Source: Sycobia sp. Sy_11 (Eukaryota > Arthropoda > Insecta > Hymenoptera > Epichrysomallidae). From it: 64,000 nucleotides of DNA. The stretch covers positions 364,001-428,000 of the forward strand of contig JACCIC010000290.1 in assembly GCA_018907035.1 (NCBI GenBank). The letters are read 5' to 3'. Under the pieces are notes generated by a model. It made no database searches and was not told the origin of the DNA. It worked only from the letters and a program-made list of their open reading frames with translations. Both the position numbers and the translations under genes were made by a program. Of this stretch, positions 47,100 through 56,750 are shown piece by piece. Positions within the stretch are counted from its first letter, which is position 1, and every line of letters begins with the position of its first letter.

Positions 47100-47701
47100 A
47101 GATAGTAAGAGAGACTTTCATTAATAATGGTTATTCAATTCAATTTATTAATAGATTAATTGCTGAGAGATTGTTTGACATTTATAATACCGAAAATAGA
47201 CATAGAGCAGGAATTGATGTTAAAGGAGGGAAAATTATTGTCTTGCCATATGTTCGAGGATTGTCTGAAAGAATAAAATGAAATTTTCGGAAATATAACA
47301 TTCAAATTTTCTTTAAAAATAGCAATAATTTGAGTAGATTGTTTAATAATTGCAAAGATAAGGATGATTTATGCTTAAAATCAGGAGTTATTTACAAGAT
47401 TCATTACATGGATTGTGATAAATACTATATTGGACAAAAAGATAGATATTTAAAAAAGAGAATTTATGAGCATAAATATAGTTTACGTAGCTCACATATT
47501 ACTTCCGGTTTAAAAGAGCATTGTTTAAAGTTTTTACATTCTTTTGATTTTGTGAATGTGGATATTTTGGAACATGGTATTAATAATAAGTATAAACAGC
47601 AGAGTCTTGAAAGTATTCACATTTCCAGGAAACAAAATAATGTGAATTTAATGTTAGAGTCTGGTAGATTGGACAGTGTTTATCATTCCTTATTAAATTG
47701 A
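47100..47701 (+). pseudogene. Penelope-like GIY-YIG endonuclease, right copy
   Basis: Inverted counterpart of the left copy. The open part is 47330-47701 (YKIHYMDCDKYYIGQKDR, LKKRIYEHK, QQSLESIHIS). Upstream in the same frame is TGA at 47279-47281, where the left copy has Arg. The Thr of YIGQT is Lys here. Sequence match to the left arm is high, so the two copies are of similar age or one derives from the other. Confidence 0.8.
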
Positions 47702-48048
47702 TTGGTTTTGGACAATTTGTGTAGAGGGGGAAGTTGTATTTAATTTACTAAATTTGGTGGTGGGGATGGGTATATATAGATTAGAATATAAGGTTTAGAT
47801 TAGTCCCTGATGAGGAGTCGTAGCGAGCTCGAAACGTTGGACAAGTCTTCAATTAGGTAAGGGTGTTGGGGACAGTAAGACTGCACTTTACTAACAAAGA
47901 ATTTTTTCAGCTAATAGTTTATTTTCAGATTAGTCTATGAGGGTGAATGTAAACAAGGACAGTCTGACTGTCATTATAATTTTAATTTAATTTTTAATTT
48001 AATTTTTATTTTTAATCTTTATTTTATTTTTTATTTATTTTTATTTTT

Positions 48049-48081
<33 letters not shown>

Positions 48082-48189
48082 TTTAGATTGAATTGATTGG
48101 ACTGTAAGACCAATAAAAAAAATTTATTAATTTGTATATGGGCAGTCGAAAAAAGTACAATTCAATTGTTTTAAAGAGTTCATAATTAT

Positions 48190-48475
48190 TAAAAATATGC
48201 AAACGGATTGGGCTTTGGTAATATAGAGTTTCTCGTAAAATGAAAAGATGTTTTAAAATTGTAAAAATTGAATAATATTTCAGCAAATGACAGTACGGGT
48301 GGAAATATGAAGTACGACCTTCTAATATGTCATTAAATAAGAAGGAGAAATATGCAAATCTTCTTTTTTTCAAATTTCTATTCCAAATTTCTACATAGTC
48401 TTGTCTGAAGAATATAATATTCCTGATGATAATGTAAATGTTCCTCAATTCGTCAATCGCATTCAATGAGTCCAT
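48190..48475 (-). pseudogene. Unrecognised relic, minus strand
   Basis: ORF 48475-48083; only the part to about 48190 is outside the Penelope-like arm. It reads DYVEIWNRNLKKRRFAYFSFL with no domain I can name. This kind of sequence, next to the 48438 ORF, fits remains of one larger element, but that is inference. Confidence 0.25.
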
Positions 48476-49560
48476 TTTTTATTATGAAATACACGTACAT
48501 CAACGATATACAGCACTAAACTTTGATCATAATGTTAAAATTCATACTTCTATCCAACACCATGGTCTGTGTCTTCTACCATTACGTAGTTCTATCGATA
48601 CCTATAGAAAATTGCAAAAAACTGATGGAAATGCGCCATCTAAATTTAGATTTGTCAACAATCGTAATTGTCTTTTTTTTGATGAAATTCCATACGAATC
48701 TAATGCTGTTGAAATAGACAAAAGTAAATATGTAGGATTGAGTAGTGTCATGAAAGGATAGACGCGCATGCTTAAAAATGCTTGGCAATGAAGAAGTAAT
48801 GAGAACTTTGATTGATACTTTCACAGAAACTTTGACATTGCTATTCCTCTAATCATGATTTTGGGCTTTGCAGAAGATTATAAAAAATTGTAGTTAATAT
48901 AAAGCATGAGCTTATTCATGGTAAAATCACGATCGGACTTGAAAGTCAGAATGCAGGAAGGTATTACTGCAGCTAGTAATACTATATTTGATGAACATAA
49001 CGTAAAATTAACAAAGATTGAACGGTTAATGTTTTATGTCATTGCTTCATGGGAACTATTTGAATATCCTGCTCTACAAGCGCCAATAACCATGTCTAGA
49101 CAGTGAAAACTTTGAATCAATTGGACAAACCACATTATGTGATTCTCGGCTTGCAGACAACGAAAAAATATGAAGCAACTGCTAAAATGTTAGTCATTTT
49201 GATCATTGCAATATTAGTAACGTGAGACTTTTCTATAATTCACAATATTATCCATATAATAATTTCGAGCTTGACATATCTATTAATCAATATGCAATAC
49301 CCTATGATATGTGTGCATATTTCCAACAAACCTACTATGCAAGAGATCCTTAACCACTGCTTAGAAAGACGCAGTTTCTGGACAATAAACTCTCATAGTT
49401 ATTGATTGTACACAACCAAACGAATCTCTAAAGAGCGCTCCTGTATATATATGCCTACATTTTGAGGCTAAAAAGAACTTTCCAGCCAACACTACAGTTT
49501 ATTGCTTGACCTTCATCACCGCATAGTTCAGTATAATCACATCAGGAGAAAAGGTTATTT
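48438..49560 (+). pseudogene. Decayed protein of unknown family, possibly capsid-like
   Basis: ORF 48438-48761 (YYEIHVHQRYTALNFDHN, FVNNRNCLFFDEIPYESNAV, KSKYVGLSSVMKG), then fragments at 48906-49106 (SRSDLKVRMQEG, ERLMFYVIASWELFEYPAL), and out-of-frame pieces near 49215-49345 (FDHCNISNVRLFYNSQYYPY). Together they look like one protein of several hundred residues broken by stops and shifts. I associate this pattern with conserved hypothetical proteins repeated in insect genomes beside type-B DNA polymerase genes; a double-jelly-roll capsid is one possibility. Not proven. Confidence 0.35.
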
Positions 49561-50045
49561 AAATAGCAAATAGAGTTGATTTCAAAGATAGAGTATGCTG
49601 CAGATATGCGTTGATTCAAACAAATGAGAGCTGATTATATTTTCAAGGAACTAGCATTTATTCCACTCAGTTATGAAGGCGATCCTGTTTGTCGTCTATT
49701 CAAATATCCCATTTCATAGAAGAAAGCTCCCCGATGAAGTGCATAAAGACTTCCTGTAGCCTTCAAACAGCCAAGCAGACAGTTACTAATTACTTTGAAG
49801 TCTGTGGCAAGAATGAAAGAATTATTCAGCGAAATCAGCGAAGCTCAAGTTGAAATAAGTATATAGAGATTTTAACGATTGGGTCTACAAGTAAGTTTCG
49901 AGCGTTTGTCAAAAGAAGGCGTCATCAGTGGATCGCGGGCAAAAATGTTAGAGCTCACGTGTTCTATTTGTAGATTGGATTTCTATCAACAACTTCACAG
50001 CATTACATTTGAGCACTTCTTTCGGTGTCATTTACTTTATCGAAC
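49561..50045. other. Relic sequence, not recognised
   Basis: Contains short plus-strand translations (RADYIFKELAFIPLSYEGDPVC near 49625-49690; ORF 49879-50109) without a domain. Composition and position suggest more of the same decayed material. Confidence 0.3.
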
Positions 50046-50049
50046 AAAA

Positions 50050-51128
50050 TCATGGCATGTTTCCAACCAAATCATTTGTGGGAAGAGCTGCATCATTTCT
50101 TTAATATGAGATAAACTGCGGCTGAGATATATTATGGAGCGGAATGTATTTGTGAATCGACATCAGGGAGTAATTAAAACAGTTCAAAAGTGGCGATTTT
50201 GAAGTTGAAAACAAGGATTGCTCCGGAATGCCGAAAATTTTTGAAGACGAGAAATTAAATGCTTTACTGGATGAGGGTCCATTTAAGATTGAAGAGGAAT
50301 TTGCTGCATTATTGGGCGGACCGCAAGAAGCAGCTTCCTTGCGCTTCAAATTATTGAGATTCGTTTAAATGTTTGGAAACTGTGCCGCACGAATTGAAAC
50401 TGAGAGGCGTCGAAGGGTGATTTTTAATGTCCGAAAGGTTGCTGCAGCAATATAAAAATAAATCGTTTTTGTATTTCATTATCACTGGTGATGAAAAATA
50501 GATTTTATATGATAACGCTAAACGCAGAAAATCGTATACAAAACTCTGCAAGCCCGCCCAATCGACAGTGAAATGAAATATTCATGTAAATAAGGTCATA
50601 CTCTTATATGGTAGGATCAAAAGTATGTGGTGTAGTACAAACTGATTCCAATTGGTCAAACAAGCGAACAGCATGGTATCGAATCTATCTAATTTGTTTG
50701 AAACAAGTATTATAGGTAAGACGGCCAGAATATGAAACCAGGCATGAGTCCATCATTTTTCATCACGCTTGGCCATATGTGCCGGCTTCGGTGAGAAATT
50801 ATTTGCACAATAATGGGTGGTAAATATTACATCATCTGCCTTACAGTTCTGACTTGGCAAGAGCTGTCTACCACTTATTTCGATTAATGCAGAACACTCT
50901 TACGGGAATACGCTTCATTTCAATAGAGGGAATAACAAATTGGCTCCATACGATCTTAGACTTGAAAAACGAAAAATTTTTGTGGTCCGGAATTCAGAAA
51001 TTGGAAGAAAGATAAGAAGAAGTTATAGCTTTCGATGAACCATACGTTGGATAAAGGATATGTAACCATATTTTCATAATAAAACCTTGCATTTTGGAAA
51101 AAACGCTGGATACTTACTTGTACATCCA
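50050..51128 (+). mobile_element. Old mariner relic
   Basis: Transposase remains from about 50052 (FQPNHLWEELHHFFNM) through KSGDFEVENKDCSG at about 50195, FEDEKLNALLDEG, GDEK then a stop and YDNAKRRKSY near 50490-50540, and RSYSFR/FDEPYVG at 51030-51055. The right end TACTTACTTGTACATCCA (51111-51128) is, inverted, a mariner-type terminal repeat like that of Mos1. Many stops and shifts in all frames: much older than the copies at 22026 and 55463 and of a different lineage. Confidence 0.7.
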
Positions 51129-51129
51129 A

Positions 51130-51596
51130 TTGCAAAAGATAAAATCAGTTGGAGTTATTGCATTACGCTTCATCGGTAATGAATAATTTTACAAACTAAT
51201 TTTTTTAATTGTAATTTTTAAATCTAATTGTTTAGATTTTATCGATGAATTTAATAGGTTTGAATTTGGAATTGTTATTTTATTTATTATTTTTATTTGT
51301 TATTTTATTATTCATTAAAAATTTTAGTTTAAGAGAAACCTGGTTTCTGGGACAGCTCTAACATGTTTCAGCCATACTCAAATGGCTACTCGAGTAGTCG
51401 ACATTCATCCAGATTCCGCAGTCGAAGCATGTATAGGAGCGGTAAATGTAACACTGTAGCATCAGTCACAGCAGAAGTATGGTGAGCCTGAAAGAACCGC
51501 TGTCGCGTGCTGAGACGATATCAGTAATTCCTTGGATAATTAGCGAAGAAATACCTATAGACAGAGTAAGTCTCATGAAATGAGTCTAAATTGAGT
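51130..51596. other. Intergenic DNA, nothing recognised
   Basis: No supported gene. The last bases GAGT (51593-51596) form the left target duplication of the solo LTR. Confidence 0.5.
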
Positions 51597-52002
51597 TGTA
51601 CTGTTCCTATCCCCCTCGGGATAGCTTACGCGGTATTTTCCAGGGTAATTTGAGAGGGGAAGACGTATATTCGTAATTGGGCAGCGGATCAGGAAAATAA
51701 GTTAACAAAACACAATATATTTTTTATAATAAAAAATAACAATATGTTTATTCAGAAAAACCTCTTCTTTCGACAAAATTCTGAAGCAAACAAAATAAAA
51801 CGAAAATAATTACTTAAAAGAAATAAACTTAACTTAAAGCTAGATATCTATTATAAATACTAGGTTTGCACTACTTTCCGCGACATTTGTTTAATCTGGT
51901 GCTATTTACCGCACGGATATACGGTGCTATTTTCCACGCGGAGAAACAAAACGTAACAGGTATAATCTAATCTAGGTTTAAAACTAAAGTGAGCTTAATT
52001 CC

Positions 52003-52184
52003 GCTGGTCTTTTGATGAGCGCCTCACACCCAGGATCAAGAATTATGTGGACAGTAAATTAATCAGGATAAGAGAACGGCTGGTCTGTTGAGGAGCGCCT
52101 CGCAACCAGGATCACGTTTACTTTGGCATAGGTAAAATTATTAACCGACTGTCTTTTGAGGAACGCCTCGCAACAGAGATCAAG
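52003..52184 (+). repeat. Three tandem copies of a 38-base unit inside the solo LTR
   Basis: Units at 52003-52040, 52078-52115 and 52147-52184 share TTTTGAGGAGCGCCTCGCAA and ATCAAG, with short spacers. Copy B has one full and one partial copy. Each unit contains the palindromic-looking GAGCGCCTC. Tandem units in an LTR often act as enhancers; function here is inferred only. Confidence 0.8.
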
Positions 52185-52421
52185 TTAATACGATTTCAGG
52201 CAAGAATTTTCTGAGCTCTGGACAGTTTATAGTTCCGGGAGGAGTTTAAGTGACACGATTTTGGGTCAGCTGGTTCACTGGACAAACTCTCCGATTTTGC
52301 CATTTGCAGGCCCTTTTGTAATTAAATCGTCGGTTATAATCGCCGTCGATTTTTAATAATAATAATCAATATTAATTATAATTTTACAAATATAATGCGT
52401 CTGGCAGTCGATTTACTGGCG

Positions 52422-52423
<2 letters not shown>

Positions 52424-52504
<81 letters not shown>
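52424..52504 (+). repeat. (GA)n microsatellite inside the solo LTR
   Basis: Long pure GA tract; copy B has only GAGAGAGAAG here, so the tract expanded after insertion. The 75-codon Arg/Glu ORF over it is an artefact. Confidence 0.9.
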
Positions 52505-52506
<2 letters not shown>

Positions 52507-52806
52507 ATGTATTGCGTTCTCTCTCTATACTTTGGTTTTCAACGGTCGCGTCGACTACCTTCTATAGTAGTCGTCGCGACCTTTGCCTGCTTTCGGTATG
52601 TTTACCGCATGTACTAATTTAATTTCGCAGTTAATATATTTGCTTAGTATATTATAATTTTGATTATTTCGGACACGTCTATTACGGAAAGAAATAAATT
52701 ATTATCATATAATTTATTTCGTGTTCTCGCAGTAAATTTGTTGTAGTGACATTTGTATACCGGTCGCGATAAATTTGCACGGCCACATTTTTGGTCGTCG
52801 CAGAGT

Positions 52807-53695
52807 GTTAAAGTAGTGTTAATTTTTGTGTTAATAAAATTAATTTTTTACTTTAATTTAAGGTGATTTCAGTTTCTTGTAAGTTTAATTTAAGTTTCAT
52901 GAAAGATGTGTATTATTTCCATATCATTTTATATTAAATTAATTATTATAAATAAATATTATGTAATAGCAAGCAATACGGAAGTATTATATATACATAA
53001 TAACATTATTGAACATTAAAAATATTATGAAAAGAATCAATGTACGCAATAGTGCACAGGTTGAGAAACTGAAAATATAAACTGGAAATTGAACTAAATA
53101 AAGCACAAATGGTAATTTACGAGGAAATTATCTAAATCCTGCTTGTCGAAAACTCTCAAAAATTTTTTTACAATTCTTTCTCAATTTCTTTTAAAGAATC
53201 CCCAAAAATACAAAAGTTTCCAATAATCTTCAAAACTTCTAAAAAAGTTCTAAATATTTTTTAATTTTTCGATATTCCACCCTAAAAAAATTTTTCTTTT
53301 AAATCTTTACTATTCAAGAAAATATTCCCAATTTTTTATGTGTATCTAATTGATTGAATATTTTATATAACATTAATGTTTCCGAATAGTCTCGGTTAGT
53401 ATTCAATATTATGTTCTAGTTAAATTACAGGAATAATACAATATTGTAGCATAATAATACAATTTTTGTTGAGAAATAATATATAATTACAAAACATAAG
53501 AATACAAAGCAGAATGATCATCTCATAAGTAGTCCACAGCAGTTCCGCATAATTTATTGAGTACATCATACACGTATAAAAATAACCAAACTACTATAAT
53601 TATTTTAACATCATTGTTATCGTAAATGACATAATAACACAAATAATTGCCGTAAGAATAATAAGAAGAATAATATTAATAATAATGATAAGAAT
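52807..53695. other. AT-rich intergenic DNA
   Basis: No gene or repeat of note. Confidence 0.5.
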
Positions 53696-53698
53696 ACT

Positions 53699-53767
53699 AA
53701 TAGTACTACTACTACTACTACTAGTACTACTACTACTACTAGTACTACTACTACTACTACTACTACA
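53699..53767 (+). repeat. (ACT)n trinucleotide microsatellite
   Basis: TACTACTAC units with occasional TAG variants. Confidence 0.9.
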
Positions 53768-53796
53768 ACTTTTTTTATAGAGGGGGGAAAAATCCT

Positions 53797-54148
53797 TTAT
53801 CCGGAGACCGGTTCCCCTGTGTGGAATGACCTACACAAAAGCATACCCACTAAAAAACTACCCCTTCGTGCATTCCCTTGACTGCTTCCTGCAGCTTTGA
53901 AAAGAGCTGCAAAAGAACTGCTTCTTTTTTTTCTTCTTCTTTTACTCGGTCTGAGGTAATTCCGTTGGGGAGGTAGATGGATGCCTTTTCTGGGCCTCAT
54001 TAGCCTCGGCAGCCTCAGCAGTATGTGTGCGCCTAGCTTTAAGTTGCCTTTGGCCTGCCAGCTCCTCGAATTGACTTTGTAAAGCCAGTAGCCCCTCCTT
54101 AATTCTTTTGTTGACATATTTTTGTTTTTTCATTGACTCCATCATCAT
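53797..54148 (-). CDS. Unrecognised ORF with helical N-terminus
   Basis: Minus-strand reading from about 54186 gives HKKALIDSINNSFKMMMESM, then MKKQKYVNKRIKEGLLALQS and FEELAGQRQLKARR, likely an amphipathic or coiled helix, then an Ala/Glu/Thr/Pro-rich tail ending at 53942. A second frame (54117-53797) overlaps it. Together with 54205-54432 it may be one spliced or broken ORF, possibly the start of a LINE ORF1. No domain is certain. Confidence 0.3.
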
Positions 54149-54204
54149 TTTAAACGAATTATTGATGGAGTCAATGAGCGCTTTTTTATGATTATATTCA
54201 TGAC

Positions 54205-54572
54205 TTACCTCCGTATTCGTCCGGTCTCAGCATCCGCACTGTTGCCATAGCTACTAGCGCTTGTTGCACCAGAAGCGCTGTCAGCTCTACTGTTACTGAC
54301 CGTACGGGGGGTATCCAGACTGTTCACTCCGTACTGTTCTGGTCGGTCTCCTGCTTTTTCAGCTTCTTCTGTTACTCGTTCTTCTTTGTTGTAAATAATG
54401 TCCATTCTTCTTTCTGTTGTTTTCGTCCCCACACGTAGCCGGCCTCCATGGATCCTTCAACGAGGAGCTTGCCGAAAATGACTTCCCAACACTTGCCTGA
54501 AGGAGTCATGCTGGCTTGGACCTTCGGGCAAGGCTTTTTTACAGAGCCGGGAGATATATCACGCCCCGTCAC
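54205..54572 (-). CDS. Unrecognised ORFs with a donor-like splice site
   Basis: Two overlapping minus-strand frames: 54572-54372 (MTGRDISPGSVKKPCPKVQA, GYVWGRKQQKEEW) and 54432-54205 (Ser/Ala-rich, DTPRTVSNSRADSASGATSA). The second ends where the minus strand reads GGAG|GTAAGT near 54211, a consensus splice donor. It could be a first exon of a small gene or a piece of an ORF1-type protein; I do not recognise it. Confidence 0.3.
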
Positions 54573-54599
54573 GCCAGCCCTCCTCGGCTCTCTTGAGCT

Positions 54600-55460
54600 T
54601 CACACCCCAACAATAAGGTGCTCCACTCTCTGGAGAGTTTCCAGCAGACATCACGAGCCAGGGCGCACTCGGCAATACCAAATCTATCTATCTAGCTATC
54701 GATTACAAATAACTATCACGCTCGCACAAACAATACATTTGGCACACAAATCGCATACAATTATACACACCCGTGCTATAAAATACACGAAACGCTCAAC
54801 TCGATAAGGTTTCCGTCAGATCTCTCCCCGATACATGACAGGTCAAACTTATGGAAACGAACTAAGGCTTTGTCGGCCCAAAATGATCCTTCCGCCGTTT
54901 TCGAATTGCAAGTCGAGGAGATCCCCAGTCAAGCTGAGCAGTTATAAAAACAAAGATACCATCGGAGCACACTCCCACGCTTTCGCCCGCGGTTGTCATG
55001 CATTCCAGTGCTTAAATCTAGAAATATATAAAGCAATAAAACGAGCCTATATTTACCACGTGTACGCGCTCTCGAATACATGAGAAGCAGGGGTCATCGT
55101 CAGACTTACAAATTTTAGTTCCCGCCCGCCCACCGTCTATTGAACTCCTTGGAGATCGTGCTCGGAAACATTCTCTCGTTTTCTTTTTATAAATATAAAT
55201 ATACTTCGAAACAATACTACACTACAGTATTGCATTTCAAATGCTGTTCCTTTCCAAAATCTGAACAATCATTGTAATTGAAAATTCATAAACTAATTAT
55301 ATATTATAATATACTTTGTGGTTTTATATCACAGCATAAGTCCAAGTTAAGTAACGTCACTCTTTTGACGATAAGAATAACGTTAGTATTCAATAAATTC
55401 GCATAAATAAATAATTCTGATAATTACTTTTATTCTGAATATTTTAAATTGTGATATATA
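54600..55460. other. Intergenic DNA, nothing recognised
   Basis: Ordinary composition to about 55170, then AT-rich. ORFs 54448-54807 and 54835-55083 have no recognisable features. Confidence 0.4.
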
Positions 55461-55462
55461 TA

Positions 55463-56748
55463 TCAGGTATGTGAATAAGTCTTTCTCCTTTTTTTTCAAA
55501 TTTTAAGCCTTTATTGTGAAAAAATGGTTACAAATGAATTATTGAAAGTATTGGCCATCGCTAGCTACAACTTTTTCCCATCTTTCTGGCAACATACGAA
55601 TCCCGTTGCGAAAAAATTCGACCGGTTTGGCCTCTATCCAGTCATCCACCCATTTTTTGGCTTCCTCGTAGGAATGGAAGTGCTGGTCAGCCAGGCCATG
55701 CGTCATCGATCTGAAGAGATGGTAATCAGACGGAGCAACGTCTGGACTATAGGGCGGGTGGGGTAGGACTTCCCATTTGAGCGTTTCTAAGTATGTTTTC
55801 ACCGGCGGTGCCACATGTGGGCGAGCATTGTCATGTTGCAAAATAACTTTGTCGTGCCTGTCGGAGTATTGTGGCGGTTTTTCTCGCAGTGCGCGGCTCA
55901 AACGCATCAATTGTCGTCGATAGACCTCGCCTGTGATCCTTTCATTCGGTTTCAGAAGCTCATAGTAAACCACACCTAGCTGGTCCCACCATATGCAGAG
56001 CATGAGCTTGGCGCCATGAATATTTGGCTTGGCCGTCGATGATGATGCATGGCCGGGTAGTCCCCATGATTTTCTTCGCTTCGGATTATCGTAACGTATC
56101 CACTTTTCATCGCCAGTCACGATACGATGCAGAAAACCCTTTCTTTTATGTCGCTGAAGCAGCTGTTCGCAAGTGAAAAAACGCCGTTCGACGTCTCTCA
56201 GCTTCAGTTCGTACGGCACCCAATTTCCTTGCTTTTGGATCATTCCCATGGCTTTCAAACGCTTGGAAATGGTTGTTCGGTCAACTCCCAATGCTTCAGC
56301 AAGTTCTTCTTGCGTTTGACAAGAATCTTCATCAAGCAAAGTTCCCAATTCTCGATCTTCAAAGATTTGCGGCCGCCCGGAACGCTCCTTGTCTTCCACG
56401 TCGAAATCACCGCTTTTGAAGCGTCGAAACCATCCGCGAACACTTGAATCATCGACACAACCTTCTCCATAAGCCTCCTGAAGCAATCGATGCGTCTCGG
56501 CAGCAGATTTCTTCAAATTGAACCAATAAAGTGAAACTTCCCGCAAATGACGTCGACTCGGCTCAAATTTCGACATTTTCACAATATCAAAAATTTATGA
56601 TGCGAAAAAATTTTAACTAATGTGTTAGTATGGAATTGTTGACATATGAATAAGCTTTGATTATGACATATGTAACCATTGAATACTCGCACAGTATTGG
56701 TGGCGCCATCTCTTACAAAAAACGGGAAAGACTTATTCACACTCCTAA
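55463..56748 (-). mobile_element. Complete mariner element (mauritiana type)
   Basis: 1286 bases. Terminal inverted repeats read TCAGGTATGTGAATAAGTC (plus end, 55463) and TTAGGAGTGTGAATAAGTC (minus end, 56748), with TA on both outer sides (55461-55462 and 56749-56750). It carries one uninterrupted transposase gene. Length, repeats and TA duplication are typical for mariner. Near identity to the truncated copy at 22026 argues for recent activity. Confidence 0.95.
55539..56576 (-). CDS. mariner transposase, intact
   Basis: 345 residues from ATG 56576 to TAA 55539-55541, exactly the length of Mos1-type transposases. Two N-terminal helix-turn-helix motifs (about residues 1-60 and 75-110, LAEALGVDRTTISKRLK) bind the terminal repeats. 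WVPYEL at 119-124 is the linker motif, with Tyr for the usual His. Catalytic Asp156, Asp249 and Asp284 give D,D34D. The C-terminus ends RWEKVVASDGQYFQ. No stop, frameshift or missing key residue is visible, so the protein may be functional; the Tyr in WVPYEL might affect assembly. Confidence 0.95.
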   Translation of the reverse strand: MSKFEPSRRHLREVSLYWFNLKKSAAETHRLLQEAYGEGCVDDSSVRGWFRRFKSGDFDVEDKERSGRPQIFEDRELGTLLDEDSCQTQEELAEALGVDRTTISKRLKAMGMIQKQGNWVPYELKLRDVERRFFTCEQLLQRHKRKGFLHRIVTGDEKWIRYDNPKRRKSWGLPGHASSSTAKPNIHGAKLMLCIWWDQLGVVYYELLKPNERITGEVYRRQLMRLSRALREKPPQYSDRHDKVILQHDNARPHVAPPVKTYLETLKWEVLPHPPYSPDVAPSDYHLFRSMTHGLADQHFHSYEEAKKWVDDWIEAKPVEFFRNGIRMLPERWEKVVASDGQYFQ

Positions 56749-56750
56749 TA

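Larger units (their letters stand above)
45745..48175. mobile_element. Pair of Penelope-like elements in inverted array
   Basis: Two 5'-truncated copies, 3' ends pointing outward. The left arm (about 45745-47040) reads on the minus strand and the right arm (about 47041-48175) on the plus strand. Both arms contain the GIY-YIG endonuclease end, the same 3' untranslated part with CAGTCAGACTGTCC-like and GAGCTCGAAACGTTGGA strings, and an AAATAAAAAT-rich tail. The junction near 47040 joins different 5' truncation points: the left copy keeps about 210 bases more. Inverted and tandem partial arrays are typical of Penelope-like elements. Confidence 0.8.
51597..52802 (-). repeat. Solo LTR of the copy A/B Gypsy family with 4-bp target duplication
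   Basis: Begins TGTACTGTTCCTATCC and ends TTTGGTCGTCGCA (TG...CA), 1206 bases, flanked by GAGT at 51593-51596 and 52803-52806. Aligns with the LTR of copy B at 20350. No gag or pol adjoins either side, so the internal part was lost by LTR-LTR recombination. It gives the true LTR ends of the family, which copy B lacks on one side. Orientation is inferred from copy B. Confidence 0.88.

Noticed and set aside
52395..52622. Arg/Glu-repeat ORF
   Set aside because: Translation of the (GA)n tract inside the solo LTR; the ORF at 32438-32707 is the same kind of artefact.
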